Positions 16,562 to 27,000 are shown, counted from the first letter of the stretch. The stretch: 64,000 nucleotides of DNA from Oscillospiraceae bacterium (GCA_022835495.1 BQOK01000001.1:1116001-1180000); one strand, 5' to 3'. Made by a program: numbers and translations. The notes: generated from the letters alone by a model not told the origin.

Positions 16562-18442
16562 CTGGATAAAAAACGAGCAGCAGCCATCATCGCCGTCTCC
16601 ATACCGGGACTTATCACCCTGCTTTACCTGGGCGGAGTGCTTGGCCAATTGCTGATAAACTACGAGCTTTGGATGAATTCCGGCGGTCTTACAGGGCAAA
16701 CGACCATCGGCGCCGTAGACTGGAATCCGATCGTGTGTCTGGGCAGCGCCTTCAGCATCCCGGGGCTAAAAAGCATCGGTATACTGCTGCTGACCGGGGG
16801 CGGTATCACGGCCTATGTGCGTTTCCACGATAAATTCAGCTCCAAGGACTACGATGAACGCGGATTTACCCGCAGCAAGTACGGAACCTACGGCACCGCA
16901 TCATGGATGAAGGACAAGGAGCTGAAAGAGATTCTGGAGATCAAGCCTCCACTGCAGGCCGATGGCATCATTTTGGGCGAAAAAAACGGCAGCGTCGTCT
17001 GCTTACCTAAAGACACCAGACTGAACCGTCACATCGCCGTATTCGGCGCATCCGGTACCCGAAAATCCCGCGGCGTGATCCGTCCGGCGCTGTTCACCAT
17101 ACTCAAGCGCGGAGAGTCGGCAGTCATTACGGATCCGAAGGCGGAGCTCTATAACGATACCGCCGAGTTGTTCCGCAAGAACGGGTATGAGGTAAAAGTA
17201 TTCAATCTGGTAGACCCCCGGCACGGCGACTCATGGAACTGCATGTCAGACCTGAACGGCGATACTCTGCTGGCGCAGGTGTTGACCAATGTCATCATCT
17301 CCAACACCAGCGAGGGCAAGGGCGACCATTTCTGGGACAACGGCGAGGCCAATTTGCTCAAAGCGCTGGTGCTCTATATCGATCTGGACAGGAGCCGCAG
17401 CCCGGAGACGAAGAACCTGGCGGCCGCCTACCAGCTCCTGACCCAAAACAGCGAACGGCAGCTGACGGCGCTTTTTGAAAAGCTGCCGCTGGATCACCCC
17501 GCCCGTGCGCCGTTCAATCTTTTCTCGCAGGCCAGCGACACGGTGCGTTCCGGCATCGTCCTTGGACTCGGCACCCGGTTACAGGTCTTACAGAACGAGG
17601 CTGTGCGGGACATCATCAGCCGCAGCGATATCGATCTCACGGCGCCGGGCAAGCGCAAATGCGCCTACTTCGTCATACTCAGCGATCAGGACGCAACGAT
17701 GGCGTTTCTGTCCTCGCTGTTCTTTTCGTTTCTATTCATCAAGTTGGTGCGCTATGCCGACAGCACGCCGGAGCTGCGCTGCAAAGTCCCGGTCAACCTC
17801 ATCTTCGATGAGTTCAACAATGTGGGCAAGCTCGGGGGCGCAGCGGACGGTTCGGATTTTGCCCGTACGCTCAGCGTTATCCGCAGCCGTGCGATCTATG
17901 TGATGCTGGCCGTACAGAGCCTCGGTCAGCTCCAGAACCGGTATCCCAACAATCTCTGGGCAGAGATCGTCGGCAACCTGGACGTGCAGCTCATGCTGGG
18001 CTGTACCGATGAGGTCAGCGCCGAGTACTTCTCCGCGCGGAGCGGTGATATGTCGGTGGAGATCAACTCCACCATGACCGTGCGCAAGACCATTGCCGTA
18101 GCGCAGGTCATCCCCCAATACCGTCAGACGGAGGGCCAGGGGCGCAGACGGCTGCTGACTCCGGACGAGGTGCTGCGCATCCCCAACGAGGAACTGCTGG
18201 TGGTCATCCGAGGACACAATGTCCTGAAACTGAAAAAGTTTGATTATGCTGACCACCCGCTGGCCAAGGAATTGACTCCCGTCAGCATTCTTGACTACAC
18301 ACCCCCGCACGCGGCAGCGCCTTTTCTCCAGACTGAAACGACTTCGCCACACGCAGCGTCTGAGGAGCGGCCGCACACATCGTCCATACCCTCAAAACGC
18401 AGAACTCTGTACAGCTCCGCAAAACCGCCGAGCGAGTTTTGA
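16562..18442 (+). CDS. virD4: VirD4-type coupling protein
   Basis: A type IV coupling ATPase of about 626 residues that delivers the relaxosome to the channel. Two N-terminal hydrophobic segments precede Walker A G-A-S-G-T-R-K-S (about residue 162) and Walker B N-L-I-F-D-E-F-N-N-V-G (about 413). The C-terminus is Ser/Pro/Thr-rich. The first conventional start is GTG 16637, but it would delete the first membrane helix. The frame is open back to 16559, and CTG 16562 is 8 bases from AGGAGG, so I prefer it. The missing relaxase would be its partner. Confidence 0.85.
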   Translation: MDKKRAAAIIAVSIPGLITLLYLGGVLGQLLINYELWMNSGGLTGQTTIGAVDWNPIVCLGSAFSIPGLKSIGILLLTGGGITAYVRFHDKFSSKDYDERGFTRSKYGTYGTASWMKDKELKEILEIKPPLQADGIILGEKNGSVVCLPKDTRLNRHIAVFGASGTRKSRGVIRPALFTILKRGESAVITDPKAELYNDTAELFRKNGYEVKVFNLVDPRHGDSWNCMSDLNGDTLLAQVLTNVIISNTSEGKGDHFWDNGEANLLKALVLYIDLDRSRSPETKNLAAAYQLLTQNSERQLTALFEKLPLDHPARAPFNLFSQASDTVRSGIVLGLGTRLQVLQNEAVRDIISRSDIDLTAPGKRKCAYFVILSDQDATMAFLSSLFFSFLFIKLVRYADSTPELRCKVPVNLIFDEFNNVGKLGGAADGSDFARTLSVIRSRAIYVMLAVQSLGQLQNRYPNNLWAEIVGNLDVQLMLGCTDEVSAEYFSARSGDMSVEINSTMTVRKTIAVAQVIPQYRQTEGQGRRRLLTPDEVLRIPNEELLVVIRGHNVLKLKKFDYADHPLAKELTPVSILDYTPPHAAAPFLQTETTSPHAASEERPHTSSIPSKRRTLYSSAKPPSEF

Positions 18443-18464
18443 ACTCAATGCTTTAACTAAAAAG

Positions 18465-18511
18465 TTGACATTTAACTTTAGTGATGTTATAATGCCGAAA
18501 GAAAGTTAAAT
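18465..18511 (+). promoter_or_regulatory. Consensus promoter with inverted-repeat operator
   Basis: Perfect TTGACA (18465-18470), a 17-base spacer and TATAAT (18488-18493). A 10-base inverted repeat, ATTTAACTTT (18470-18479) and AAAGTTAAAT (18502-18511), brackets the -10 box. It would allow autorepression by the wHTH protein encoded just downstream. Confidence 0.8.
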
Positions 18512-18524
18512 TGGTGGTGAGCAG

Positions 18525-19466
18525 ATGGACTATATCACAAAAACACTGGGCGTCCCGGTAATACGGACAGAGTGGAAGCAGCAGGCAGCCTTGCCGTTTT
18601 TTTTGAACGATAGATATACATTTGAACAAGCGGACATTGGCGGAGTAGCGTGCCTTATTGTTCATCCTGTGGGGGAACTCGATACGATCAATACCCTTAA
18701 AAAGCATGTGGCGAGGCTGCATGCAGCAAGTGGGCGACAGGTCGTTTTTGAGTTAACGGCCATATCCCGGCAGCGCCGCAACTCCTTCATTGATGCGAAG
18801 CTGGCGTTCGTCGTGCCGGAAAAGCAGGTGTATCTTCCCTTTCTCGGGGCTCTGCTTACAGAGCGCTGCGATAGCGAGGGACTCGTGACGGGCGCAGAGA
18901 AGCTGCAGCCGTCTGCGCAGATGCTGCTGTTTGCCTATATCCTGAATGGGAACGAGCCTATGCCGATGACACCCTTTGCGGAGCGGTTTGCCTTTTCCGC
19001 AATGACGATCACGAGAGCGGCAAATCAATTGGTAGAGCTTGGGCTCCTTAACAAGTCCTGCTCCGTCGGAGCGCAGAAAATGCTCTGCACCGAGCTCGAC
19101 ACGAAGGGACTATATCAAAAAGCCGTCCCCTACCTCATCCAGCCTGTCCGGACAACCGTATTCATCGAAAAGAGCGCTGTGACCCGGGATATGTTTCCCG
19201 CAGGGCTGAGTGCGCTTTCGGAAATGAGCATGCTCAACCCGCCGGCGGTCGAAACATGGGGTATGGTTGGCGGTAAAATTAAGGGATCGGCACAGAAATT
19301 GATCGATTCTGAAAAGCAATGCGCCCTGCAGCTCTGGCGCTATGATCCGCGCCGTATCAGTCAGACAGGCAGAGTTGATGTACTGTCGCTGGCGGCAAGC
19401 TTAGCAGACGATACGGACGAGCGGGTAGAGCAATGTATTGAAGAAATACTGGAAAAGGTGTGGTGA
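18525..19466 (+). CDS. wHTH regulator, candidate antitoxin of a nucleotidyltransferase pair
   Basis: A 313-residue protein. A winged helix lies at about residues 145-180 (F-A-E-R-F-A-F-S-A-M-T-I-T-R-A then N-Q-L-V-E-L-G-L-L). The N-terminal 120 residues and the C-terminal half are not recognised. It has its own consensus promoter with an operator-like repeat and ends 5 bases before the likely start of a nucleotidyltransferase. The layout copies the abiE operon in the same element, so an antitoxin role is inferred, not shown. Confidence 0.6.
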   Translation: MDYITKTLGVPVIRTEWKQQAALPFFLNDRYTFEQADIGGVACLIVHPVGELDTINTLKKHVARLHAASGRQVVFELTAISRQRRNSFIDAKLAFVVPEKQVYLPFLGALLTERCDSEGLVTGAEKLQPSAQMLLFAYILNGNEPMPMTPFAERFAFSAMTITRAANQLVELGLLNKSCSVGAQKMLCTELDTKGLYQKAVPYLIQPVRTTVFIEKSAVTRDMFPAGLSALSEMSMLNPPAVETWGMVGGKIKGSAQKLIDSEKQCALQLWRYDPRRISQTGRVDVLSLAASLADDTDERVEQCIEEILEKVW

Positions 19467-19471
19467 CAAAG

Positions 19472-20233
19472 ATGGTAACTGGATTTGAGAGCTTCAAGCG
19501 GTGGTTTTCCGAGTACAGCGAGCAGTATACAATTATCGGCGGAACAGCATGCGACCTGCTCATGAGCGAGGAAGGCATGGATTTTCGGGCGACGCGAGAT
19601 ATTGATATGGTGCTGATCGTAGAGAGCCTGACGCCGCAGTTCGGAGAACGATTTTGGTCATATATCAGAGACGCAGGGTACGAACACAGGAATAAGAGTA
19701 CCGGCGAACCGCAGTTTTACCGATTTACGAATCCGAAGAGCCGGGATTATCCCTACATGATAGAGCTGTTCTCCCGCCGGGCTAATGCAATCGTTCTTTC
19801 GGATGATGCGGTACTTACGCCATTGCCACTGGACCATGAAATATCCAGCCTGTCGGCGATTTTGCTGGATGATGCGTATTACCAATTCCTACGCGAGGGG
19901 AAAACCACAATAGATGGGATACCGATTCTTGACGCAATGCACCTCATCCCATTCAAGGCCAAGGCGTGGCTGGATCTTCGCCAGCGAAAGGAAGCCGGCG
20001 CAAAGGTTGACAGCAAAAATATTCGGAAGCACAAAAATGATGTGATCCGGCTCAGCATGCTGTTGAGAGAAAATGATGCGCTTGACTTGCCGCAAGCGAT
20101 CCGCAATGATATGAAAGACTTCCTTGCCGCTATGCGCGAAGAACCGATTGACCTCAAGGCACTTGGAATACGAGGAACATCGCAGGAGGAGATAACGGGA
20201 AGGCTGCTTACGGCGTATATCCTGAACAAATAA
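19472..20233 (+). CDS. Nucleotidyltransferase, candidate type IV-like toxin
   Basis: A 253-residue protein with the polymerase-beta nucleotidyltransferase signature: Y-T-I-I-G-G-T-A near residue 20 and R-A-T-R-D-I-D-M-V-L near residue 38 (metal-binding aspartates). It belongs to the broad AbiEii-like group but is shorter than the AbiEii at 5223. A start at GTG 19460 or 19463 is also possible; ATG 19472 is spaced 10 bases from AAAAGGTG. It is the second gene of a two-gene operon with its own terminator. Toxicity is inferred. Confidence 0.65.
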   Translation: MVTGFESFKRWFSEYSEQYTIIGGTACDLLMSEEGMDFRATRDIDMVLIVESLTPQFGERFWSYIRDAGYEHRNKSTGEPQFYRFTNPKSRDYPYMIELFSRRANAIVLSDDAVLTPLPLDHEISSLSAILLDDAYYQFLREGKTTIDGIPILDAMHLIPFKAKAWLDLRQRKEAGAKVDSKNIRKHKNDVIRLSMLLRENDALDLPQAIRNDMKDFLAAMREEPIDLKALGIRGTSQEEITGRLLTAYILNK

Positions 20234-20251
20234 AACACATTACCGGTAGAT

Positions 20252-20285
20252 GAGCGTCTCAGAAATGGGACGCTCTTTTTATATT
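20252..20285 (+). terminator. Intrinsic terminator after the nucleotidyltransferase pair
   Basis: GAGCGTC (20252-20258) pairs with GACGCTC (20269-20275), then TTTTTAT. It closes the two-gene operon. Confidence 0.75.
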
Positions 20286-20478
20286 CAAACAAAAGAAACG
20301 GAGGATCAAACAATGGCGACGAAAAAAACGGCGGTGATTCCGGAAGAAGAAATTCTTGCGGCCGCGACGGAGGAAAACATCAATGAACACGCATTACATC
20401 TGTGCCCTTCCCGGTTTCGTGGACAGTAAAAATGAAGAAAAAACAGAAAGAAACGCAGGATATCTTGTCGTATCACAC

Positions 20479-21303
20479 TCAGGCGGCGGGATGCTCAGAC
20501 AAGGCACGCGCAAAGGCATCCGGAGGACGCCAGCCAATAGAGGAATGCGGGCGCACTGGGTTGTAAAAGGTCTCGATATAAGCGAAGACGTCTGCCATGG
20601 CTTGTGCCCTTGAGGCGAAATGGCGCAGATGGACGCACTCGCACTTGAGGCAGCTGAAGAAGTTTTCGGCCACGGCGTTGTCATAGGGATCGCCCTTGCG
20701 GGACATGCTTTGCCGGATGCCGAGGCTGGCGAGACGCTGACGGTAAGCGTAGGCGGCGTATTGGACGCCGCGGTCGGAGTGGAAGATGAGGCCGGGCAGA
20801 GGCTTGCGGCGCCGGACGGCCATGCCGAGGGCGGCGAGAGTGAGATTTGTGTCGATGCGGTCGGAGAAGGCGTAGCCGACGATCTGCTTTGTGCAAAGGT
20901 CTTTCACAACAGCGCAGTAGAGCCAGCCCTCGCCGGTGGGGATATAGGTAATATCGCCGACCCATGCGGTGTCTGGCTTGTCAAAGGAGAAGCGGCGCGC
21001 AAGGAGATTGGGCGCGATGGGGTGCGCGTGTCTTGAGTTGGTCGTGGCTTTGTAGGCACGCCTGCGCGTGGAGGAGATGTTCATCTCGTTCATCAGGCGG
21101 TGGATGCGCTTGCGCGAGCAGGAAAGCTGCGGGCGGATCAGGTGATACAGGCTGTCCAGCCCAAGGGCGGGATAACGCTGGTGCAGGCTCAGCAGCCGGC
21201 GTTTCAGTTCCTGATCCTTCTGCCGGCGCAAAGAGGGTTTGCGGCCCAGCCATTCGTAGTACCCGCTGCGGGAGACCTCCAGCAGTCGGCATACAAGTTC
21301 CAC
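20479..21303 (-). CDS. IS3-family transposase OrfB (copy 1)
   Basis: The 274-residue catalytic half with an rve/DDE integrase core: W-V-G-D-I-T-Y-I near residue 118 (first Asp), F-H-S-D-R-G-V-Q-Y near 178 (second Asp) and D-N-A-V-A-E-N-F-F with the Glu near 214. The N-terminal HTH_21-like region carries S-R-S-G-Y-Y-E-W. It is probably made as an OrfAB fusion by -1 frameshifting at the seven-A run (complement of 21375-21381), since the -1 frame is open from there into OrfB. Confidence 0.93.
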   Translation of the reverse strand: MELVCRLLEVSRSGYYEWLGRKPSLRRQKDQELKRRLLSLHQRYPALGLDSLYHLIRPQLSCSRKRIHRLMNEMNISSTRRRAYKATTNSRHAHPIAPNLLARRFSFDKPDTAWVGDITYIPTGEGWLYCAVVKDLCTKQIVGYAFSDRIDTNLTLAALGMAVRRRKPLPGLIFHSDRGVQYAAYAYRQRLASLGIRQSMSRKGDPYDNAVAENFFSCLKCECVHLRHFASRAQAMADVFAYIETFYNPVRPHSSIGWRPPDAFARALSEHPAA

Positions 21304-21347
21304 AGAGGCCCCCGCGCGGGCCGTACGGATGTACCGGTACTTGTCCT

Positions 21348-21668
21348 CTATGGTTTGGAAAGTATGCCGACGGATTTTTTTAGGATGTCAATGACCCCGT
21401 CTTTCTCTTCAAGCTTCTTGCGCAGTGCTCGAATCTCCGTCTCCAGTTCGCGCAGGCGTCTGGCGTCGCGGTTTTGGCGGTCAGCTTGCCCCGGCGATGG
21501 TGCGCCCGCCGCTTTCAGCCAGCTGCGCAGCGTGTCGATGCAGATGCCGAGTTCCGCGGCCACCTCCCGGCTGGGCCGCCCCTGCTCGGTGACCATCCGC
21601 ACTGCCCCCGCCTTGAAGGCCTCATCGTAACGCGGCGGCGCTGGGTGCTTTCGTTCTTTGGTTGACAT
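21348..21668 (-). CDS. IS3-family transposase OrfA (copy 1)
   Basis: A 106-residue HTH_Tnp_1 protein: the helix-turn-helix is at about residues 30-55 (S-R-E-V-A-A-E-L-G-I) and a leucine-zipper coiled coil at 70-95. It binds the IS ends. Near its end the codons CTA AAA AAA T form a slippery heptamer; a -1 shift here joins OrfB. The promoter and GGGGTAA ribosome site lie within the right end of the IS. Confidence 0.9.
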   Translation of the reverse strand: MSTKERKHPAPPRYDEAFKAGAVRMVTEQGRPSREVAAELGICIDTLRSWLKAAGAPSPGQADRQNRDARRLRELETEIRALRKKLEEKDGVIDILKKSVGILSKP

Positions 21669-23091
21669 TTTTCATTACCCCTTTCCATTATACAGATTGT
21701 TTTTCTGTCCGGCAAATCGGGTATGGGGGCAATCAGACTGAAACTGAACCTGAGCCGGATAGAGTGCTCAGCGCTGAAGGGGCGCCCGGAGACGCTGATC
21801 TCATCGACATTTGCCAGACTGATTCCGAATCTGCGAATCCCGAAGGGATGCCGATCGAAGACGCCGCGCGCAACACCCCGGAAGCACCGGTATCCCAGAC
21901 CGGATCGGGCACTGAGCTTCCCGGAGAATTTCCGGCCGGATCCGATGAATTAACTGCGCCGGAAGCTCCGGTGTCCCAGACCGATTCCGACTTGGAGGAG
22001 AAAAAACCTGAAGAGAGCCCGCCGGCCCGCCGAACCAGAAAACCAAGAGCTAAGAAAAGTGAGTCTGACACAACAGCGGCAGAACCGCCCGGGGATGCAT
22101 CCGACGGCGTCGAATCTCCGGAGAAGAAGCCTCGCAGGCGCGCCGCTGCCAGACCGGCGTCGCCGGTAGTATCCATCGACGAGCGCCCCAGTGTGGAAAC
22201 GGAAGCGGACAAAGCCCGCAACGATTTGCTGGACCTGGTAGAATCCTTAAAGACCAAACGGATCCTGACCGGGACCATTCAGGGCATCGAACGCCCCGCT
22301 GACCATCCCTCACGTTCTCTTGCAGTCATTTATCATGGCGATATCAAGGTTATTATTCCTGCGGAGGAGGCGGTGGAGCCGCCGGAGGATTTCCGTGGCA
22401 GGCTTCCGGAGGATGTGCTGCACTATATGGTCACCAAACGCCTGGGGGCGGAGGTGGATTACATCATCAAGGGCATCGACGCCAAGGCGGGCGTTGCAGT
22501 CGGCAGTCGTCTTGAGGCTATGTCCGCTAAGCGCCGCGCGTACTATTTCGGTACAGACCGGGATGGAAACAATCTGCTCTACGAAGGTATCTGTGCGGAA
22601 GCTCGCGTCGTATCCGTCATTCGTGCCGGCATCTTCGTGGATCTGTTCGGCCTGGAGGTCTACATCCCGCTTCGTGAGCTGAGCTACCAGCGCATGCTGG
22701 ATGCGCAGGACAGCTTTCAGCCCGGGCAGCGCATTCTGGTTAAAATCCTGAGCATCGAACGCAGTGACCGAACCCGTATCCGGGTCAGCGCCTCCATCAA
22801 GCAGGCCGGAGAGAATCCCTATGAAAAGGCGCTGCGGCGTTATTCTGTGGGCAACCGCTATGTAGGTACTGTCAGTATGGTGGACATGAACGGCGTGTTC
22901 GTCTCACTGGACGGCGGCATCGACTGTCTGTGCAGCTATCCTAAGCGCGGACGCCCGCCCAGGGGCTCTCGCGTAACGGTACGGATTCTGGGCATCAACA
23001 ACGAATCCAATCGGATCTGGGGAGCGATCACACACATCGCTACCCCGAGATGACCGGAGCGAACAGAAAATGACAAGGAGGTTGAACAACT

Positions 23092-23505
23092 ATGCTTGAT
23101 TACGATCTGACCCGCGCAGAGCAGGTCAGAAGAACGGATCTTGCGCAAAAAGCCCGCAGAATGATCCTGTCCCACATGAAGGTGGAGGCGGAGGACGAAA
23201 CTTCGCTGACGCTGGATCACCGCGGCTACTATATGCAGATCTCGTTCTCGCCGCTGCACCCGCTGCTGGTCGTCTGCCTGGCTAAGGCGATTCGAAACCC
23301 GGATGGCGCACGAAAACAGCAGCTTGCCAACGAACTGAACCTGCACAGCGTGCTGGGCAGCCACGCCATCAACGAGGACGTCGGCTGTTATTCCTATCGC
23401 GCTACCCACTGGCTGGATACGGAGCTCACGCCGGAACGGTTCTTTGAAATACTCAGCCGCTGCGTTGACGAAGCGGACCGTGGCTATTTCAATCTGGCAG
23501 GATGA
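23092..23505 (+). CDS. YbjN-like ICE protein
   Basis: A 137-residue protein with the alpha/beta pattern of YbjN domain proteins: a strand-rich Y-Y-M-Q-I-S-F-S-P segment near residue 47, H-P-L-L-V-V-C-L near 57 and R-F-F-E-I-L-S-R-C-V-D near 117. Function is unknown; YbjN domains are often linked to type III-secretion-chaperone-like folds. AAGGAGG precedes the ATG. It is probably co-transcribed with the S1 gene and so affected by IS copy 1. Confidence 0.6.
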   Translation: MLDYDLTRAEQVRRTDLAQKARRMILSHMKVEAEDETSLTLDHRGYYMQISFSPLHPLLVVCLAKAIRNPDGARKQQLANELNLHSVLGSHAINEDVGCYSYRATHWLDTELTPERFFEILSRCVDEADRGYFNLAG

Positions 23506-23946
23506 GCATATTGCCGTAATGCTCAGTGCGTATCCGCGTACCGGACAACCCCACCGCCTCCCGGCAGTACCCGGGGAAAGCCTCAAGTGAGAGCCTCAAG
23601 TGAGAGCCGGGAGCCATACTGCGGCACTCCGGAGTACACCTTACAGCCGTCAAGCCCTCCGGAATCAGAACCAGCCATACTCGAAGAGCCGGCCATGAAT
23701 GAACTGCATTTGCGTGAAACTGCGGCGTTGGAGTTGGTTTCACCTATGACTCTACCGCAACGGGACGCCGGGATACCCCCATTATCGCCGGAGATATCCA
23801 TCCATCCGGCGCGGGATATCAAATCGTGGCTGGAACTGTACGCAGCAGACGGCATCATATATTTCTGCGTTTGGGCGCAGCTGAGAACAGAAGCGTGATA
23901 CGATCTGTATATCGGCTGCACCTGAGCCAAACCACATCACGCAGCG
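23506..23946. other. Poorly coding gap with a small open frame
   Basis: This stretch holds a possible 103-codon frame from GTG 23587 to 23898 with a Pro/Glu-rich composition and no recognised motif. A tandem 13-base duplication (GCCTCAAGTGAGA type, 23580-23606) spans its start. I cannot tell whether it is a real gene or a remnant. Confidence 0.35.
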
Positions 23947-23974
23947 AGAAGCGCATCGGAAACGGTGCGCTTCT
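23947..23974 (+). terminator. Intrinsic terminator before the adhesin gene
   Basis: AGAAGCGCA (23947-23955) pairs with TGCGCTTCT (23966-23974), then TT. It sits 30 bases before the adhesin start, so it either ends the upstream operon or attenuates the adhesin gene. Confidence 0.65.
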
Positions 23975-24004
23975 TTGCTGCAAAAAACAGGAGGTAAAGG
24001 AACG

Positions 24005-27000
24005 ATGAAACGTAAAACGCTCAAGAAAGCCCTTTCGGCATTCTTGTCCCTGCTCATGTGCATGATGACGCTTTTGTCTATCAGCACCCCTGTGTTTGCC
24101 GCAACGACGGTAGACGCTTACATGGTGGATTTCCCACGCGACGGTGACAGCAACTACTCTGCGACGGCGTGGGGCCACTCTGCCACGTCTCTGATGGGCG
24201 GTTGGCGGTTTCTCAACAGCAAATACACAACGGTGCATAGCATCGGCACCTATAACGGTCAAGTCTCGTACTGCATCGAGCCCGGCATCGGGCAAAATGC
24301 CGGCGATACTCTCTCCCACAAGGATGAGACATTTTGGGAAAACTACCCCAGCCACCTCAATCCGACCATTTCCCCGGATACCATCAAGGTCCTGCTTGGC
24401 CGGATCATGCAGTATGGCTATCAGGGCAATGTATCCACATCCTGGCGTTCTCAGAACGCCTCGGATGCAGCTGCGCTCAGCTATGCAATCGCTACGCAGC
24501 TGCTGGTCTGGGAGACGGTTGTCGGCGAGCGTGACGCAAGCTTCAACAAGGTGTATCCCTCCGGCTATGGGAAGAGCGCGGTTTGGAGTTATATCCGGGA
24601 CGAGCATCCGCTTCGCAGCCAGATCCGCTCCTATTATAATTCCATGGCCGCCAGCGTGCAGAGTCACGCAGAGATCCCCAGCTTCTGCGCACGAAGCATT
24701 GGCAGCGCACGCAGCTATGAACTCAAATACGACGGCACGCGATATACCGTGACACTGACGGATACCAATGGAGTGCTGTCGAACTTCTCGTTCAGCTCCT
24801 CGGAACCCGGAATCAGCTTTTCCCGAAGCGGAAACCGCCTGACAATCACCTCCGATACGCCGATTGCAGGCGATATCCGCGTAAGCGCCAGCAAGACCAA
24901 CGGCGTGCGAAGCGGTGTGGTCGTCTGGACGGACGGCAACAAAGGCGCCGGCATTCAGGACGTTGTCACCTACGGCGAAAACGTGTCAGACCCTGTCAGC
25001 GCCTATCTTCGGCTTGAGATGGAGGCGCTCGGCACCATGCACCTGGTCAAGACCAGCGAGGATGGCGTTGTGGCCAACATTTCTTTCACGATCTCCGGCA
25101 ACGGCATTACCAAGACTGTGACTACCGGCCGCGACGGTACGATTGACGTATCTGAACTCATGGCCGGCACCTATACCGTAACAGAAGCGGACATTGAGCG
25201 TTATACGCCCCAGACTTCACAGCAGGTCACCATTGTCGGTGGTCAGACCTCGACCGTGACCTTCAACAACGTGCTCAAGCGCGGTGCATTGGAGGTGACC
25301 AAGACTTCAGAAGACGGATTCGTTGAGGGCGTAAAGTTTCGCTTGTACGGCAAATCCCTTTCCGGCCTGAACGTCGATGAGTATGCGGTAACGGACTCCA
25401 CCGGCGTGGCTAAGTTCCGCAATGTCCTGATTGGCGGCCCATATACCATCGAGGAGGTCGATACGGCCATTCGTTACGTTATCCCTGATCCCCAGTCGGT
25501 ATCTATCCAGTGGAACCGAGTTGCAGAGCGCAGCTTTGCCAATATCCTCAAAAAGTTTACCGTGACCGTAACCAAGACGGACGCAGAAACCGGAACACCG
25601 CAGGGCGACGCCACGCTGTCAGGCGCTAAATACGGGATCTACAAGGGTGGGAAGCTTGTCGATGTGTATTACACAGACGCCAAAGGTCAGTTCACCAGCA
25701 AAGAGTATATCTGCGATACCGACTGGACGATCCGTGAAATGGAACCCTCAGAGGGGTACCTCCTCGATACGACGGAACATACCGTTGGTGCAGCGCCTGG
25801 TCAGTATACGGTTGAACACAATACAACGGCTAACGCCGTGACCGAAACGGTAATCAAAGGCAGCATCCGCCTGATCAAGCATATTGATGCCGAACTGGAA
25901 ACCTCCGAGAACGCGCCAACCCCGCAGGCGGAGGCTGAGATCCCCGCAGCAACGGACCCCTCTGCGCCGGAAGGCTCCGCATATTTTGTTAGCCCGGACG
26001 CCGCCGCACTGGAGGATGCTCAGGAAACTGCAGCTTCCGATGATGCAAAGGACACAGCCGAACCGGCAGCGGAAGAAACCCCAATGCCCGATCAAGCCGA
26101 CACGGAAACGCCGGCCGAGTCTGAGCCGGAAGCAGCCGATACGCTGATTCCCGGTCAGAATGAAGCGGAGCCAGAACCCGAAAACGGATCTGTACCGGCG
26201 GCGGAGTTCAACCCCTCCGGCAATGCAGGCATTATCGAGCAGCCGGAAGCAGGCGCGATGTTCCAGCTTTATCTCTCCGGTGCCGGAAGCTATGACGCAG
26301 CCAAAGATAGCGAGCGCGATCTGCTGGTGACGGATGAAAACGGCGTAGTGCTTTCCAAGGATCTGCCTTACGGCCGCTATACCGTACACCAAATCGAGGG
26401 ACAGGAAGGACAGGCCTTTGTTCCGGACTTCACCGTATTCATCAGCTCCGACGAACACCTGTACTCCTATATCCTCAACAACCAGACCATCACCAGTTTT
26501 ATCCGCGTGGAAAAACGCGATGCTGAGACCGGGAAGATCATTCCGGCAGCAGGCATCGGTTTTCAGGTCAGAGACCTGACCTCCGGCGAACTGATTTCAC
26601 AGACCGTCTATTATCCGGCGCCAGTGACCATCTCCACATTCTATACCGCAGACGACGGCACGCTGATGCTCCCCTGCGAGCTGCCCTACGGCCGCTATGA
26701 GCTGATCGAGGTGACAACCTGCCATGGCTATGTGCTGGATACCGCCCCGGTTCCGTTTGCCGTGGATGGGTCAGAGGCTGTCGTGACAGTTACAAAGTCC
26801 AACATGGCGCAAAAAGGCGTCATCCGCATCCAAAAGACCGGCGAGGTCTTCAGCAGCGTTGTAAACGAGGGATCCATCTTCCGGCCTGTATATGAGAATG
26901 CCGGACTTCCGGGCGCAGTTTTTGATATCGCTGCTGCGGAGGATATTTACACCCCCGACGGAACCTTGCGCGCAAAGGCCGGAGATATTGTAGACACCGT

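Larger units (their letters stand above)
20401..21731 (-). mobile_element. IS3-family element, copy 1
   Basis: 1,331 bp. Ends are TGTGCCCTTCCCGG on the left and, read inward, TGCCCCCATACCCG on the right; the imperfect inverted repeats extend to a shared GGACAG. The target duplication is ATC (20398-20400 and 21732-21734), and excision restores an open S1-domain gene. This is a simple and probably recent insertion. All five copies in the window have the same length, orientation and translated products. Confidence 0.95.
20313..23053 (+). pseudogene. S1 RNA-binding domain protein split by IS copy 1
   Basis: The 5' part is 20313-20400 and the 3' part 21735-23053. Removing the IS and one ATC target repeat restores an in-frame 468-residue protein: an acidic, Glu/Pro-rich N-terminal 150 residues, then two S1 (OB-fold) domains at about 300-385 and 395-465 (one containing A-R-V-V-S-V-I-R-A-G-I-F-V-D, one ending in R-V-T-V-R-I-L-G-I). 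S1 proteins bind RNA; the role in the ICE is unknown. A GGAGG site precedes the 5' start. The 3' part could still be translated from an internal start. Confidence 0.85.

Noticed and set aside
20620-21630. Plus-strand frames of 138, 139 and 176 codons in every IS copy
   Set aside because: They are antisense to the transposase, recur only because the IS recurs, and lack ribosome sites.
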